The notes under the pieces: model-generated | Seen by the model: the letters and a program-made list of their open reading frames with translations, nothing else | What the model was told of the DNA's origin: nothing | The model's database searches: none | DNA from: an uncultured Flammeovirgaceae bacterium | GTDB lineage: Bacteria; Bacteroidota; Bacteroidia; Cytophagales; Cyclobacteriaceae | NCBI GenBank assembly: GCA_946886805.1 | Contig: CAMPJM010000254.1 | Span: 1 to 6,184 of the forward strand | Direction: 5' to 3' | Length of the DNA: 6,184 nucleotides | Program-made: the position numbers and the translations under genes | Part shown: one piece after another, positions 6,178-6,184 of the stretch | Numbering within the stretch: the stretch's first letter is position 1 | Layout: each line of letters starts with the position of its first letter

Positions 6178-6184
6178 ATTAATC

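Noticed and set aside
1..6184. CRISPR array, tRNA/rRNA, insertion sequence ends, toxin-antitoxin or defence genes
   Set aside because: I looked on both strands and saw no regularly spaced repeats, tRNA-like arms, transposase motifs, terminal inverted repeats or defence-type domains. All larger frames are accounted for by housekeeping-type genes.

Overview
The window reads as ordinary chromosome from a member of the Bacteroidota, most likely a Cytophagales-like marine or soil lineage. The reasons are a moderately AT-rich composition, starts without clear Shine-Dalgarno sequences, at least one match to the Bacteroidota -7 promoter element (TAnnTTTG), and protein styles typical of the phylum: a DivIC/FtsB-like protein ending in the ARENYxMKK pattern and a small secreted beta-barrel with signal cleavage before Gln. 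The order-level placement is inference from sequence style only.

Layout, left to right. Bases 1-1070 (minus strand) hold an M42-family metallo-aminopeptidase that lacks only its extreme C-terminus at the window edge. It does not appear as a closed ORF because its stop lies outside the window; I translated it by hand. After a 175-base gap comes a complete carboxyltransferase (beta) subunit of a propionyl-CoA-type acyl-CoA carboxylase (1246-2835, minus). A divergent AT-rich intergenic region of about 300 bases (2836-3139) separates it from a short-form Ppx/GppA phosphatase (3140-4081, plus). A 158-base gap with a perfect 10-bp hairpin precedes an NAD(P)-dependent Ldh-family (malate/L-lactate/ureidoglycolate-type) dehydrogenase (4240-5322, plus). 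This gene runs head-on into a secreted beta-barrel protein (5325-5870, minus), with only two bases between the stop codons. The barrel gene lies 13 bases downstream of a DivIC/FtsB-like septum-formation initiator (5884-6177, minus), so those two probably form the end of one operon that enters from the right.

How the genes relate. No single pathway unites the window. The carboxyltransferase would convert propionyl-CoA to methylmalonyl-CoA (branched-chain amino acid and odd-chain fatty acid breakdown), but its biotin carboxylase and biotin-carrier partners are not in the window. The M42 peptidase trims peptides in the cytoplasm. Ppx/GppA acts on polyphosphate or pppGpp. The Ldh-family enzyme oxidises or reduces a small 2-hydroxy acid. 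The DivIC/barrel pair is an envelope unit. I found no mobile element, CRISPR array, RNA gene, toxin-antitoxin or defence system, and nothing that looks like an undescribed system. The best second-look items are the G8 tract inside the Ppx active-site loop, the hairpin plus mini-ORF leader before the dehydrogenase, the 2-base convergent junction, and the division-gene/barrel pairing.
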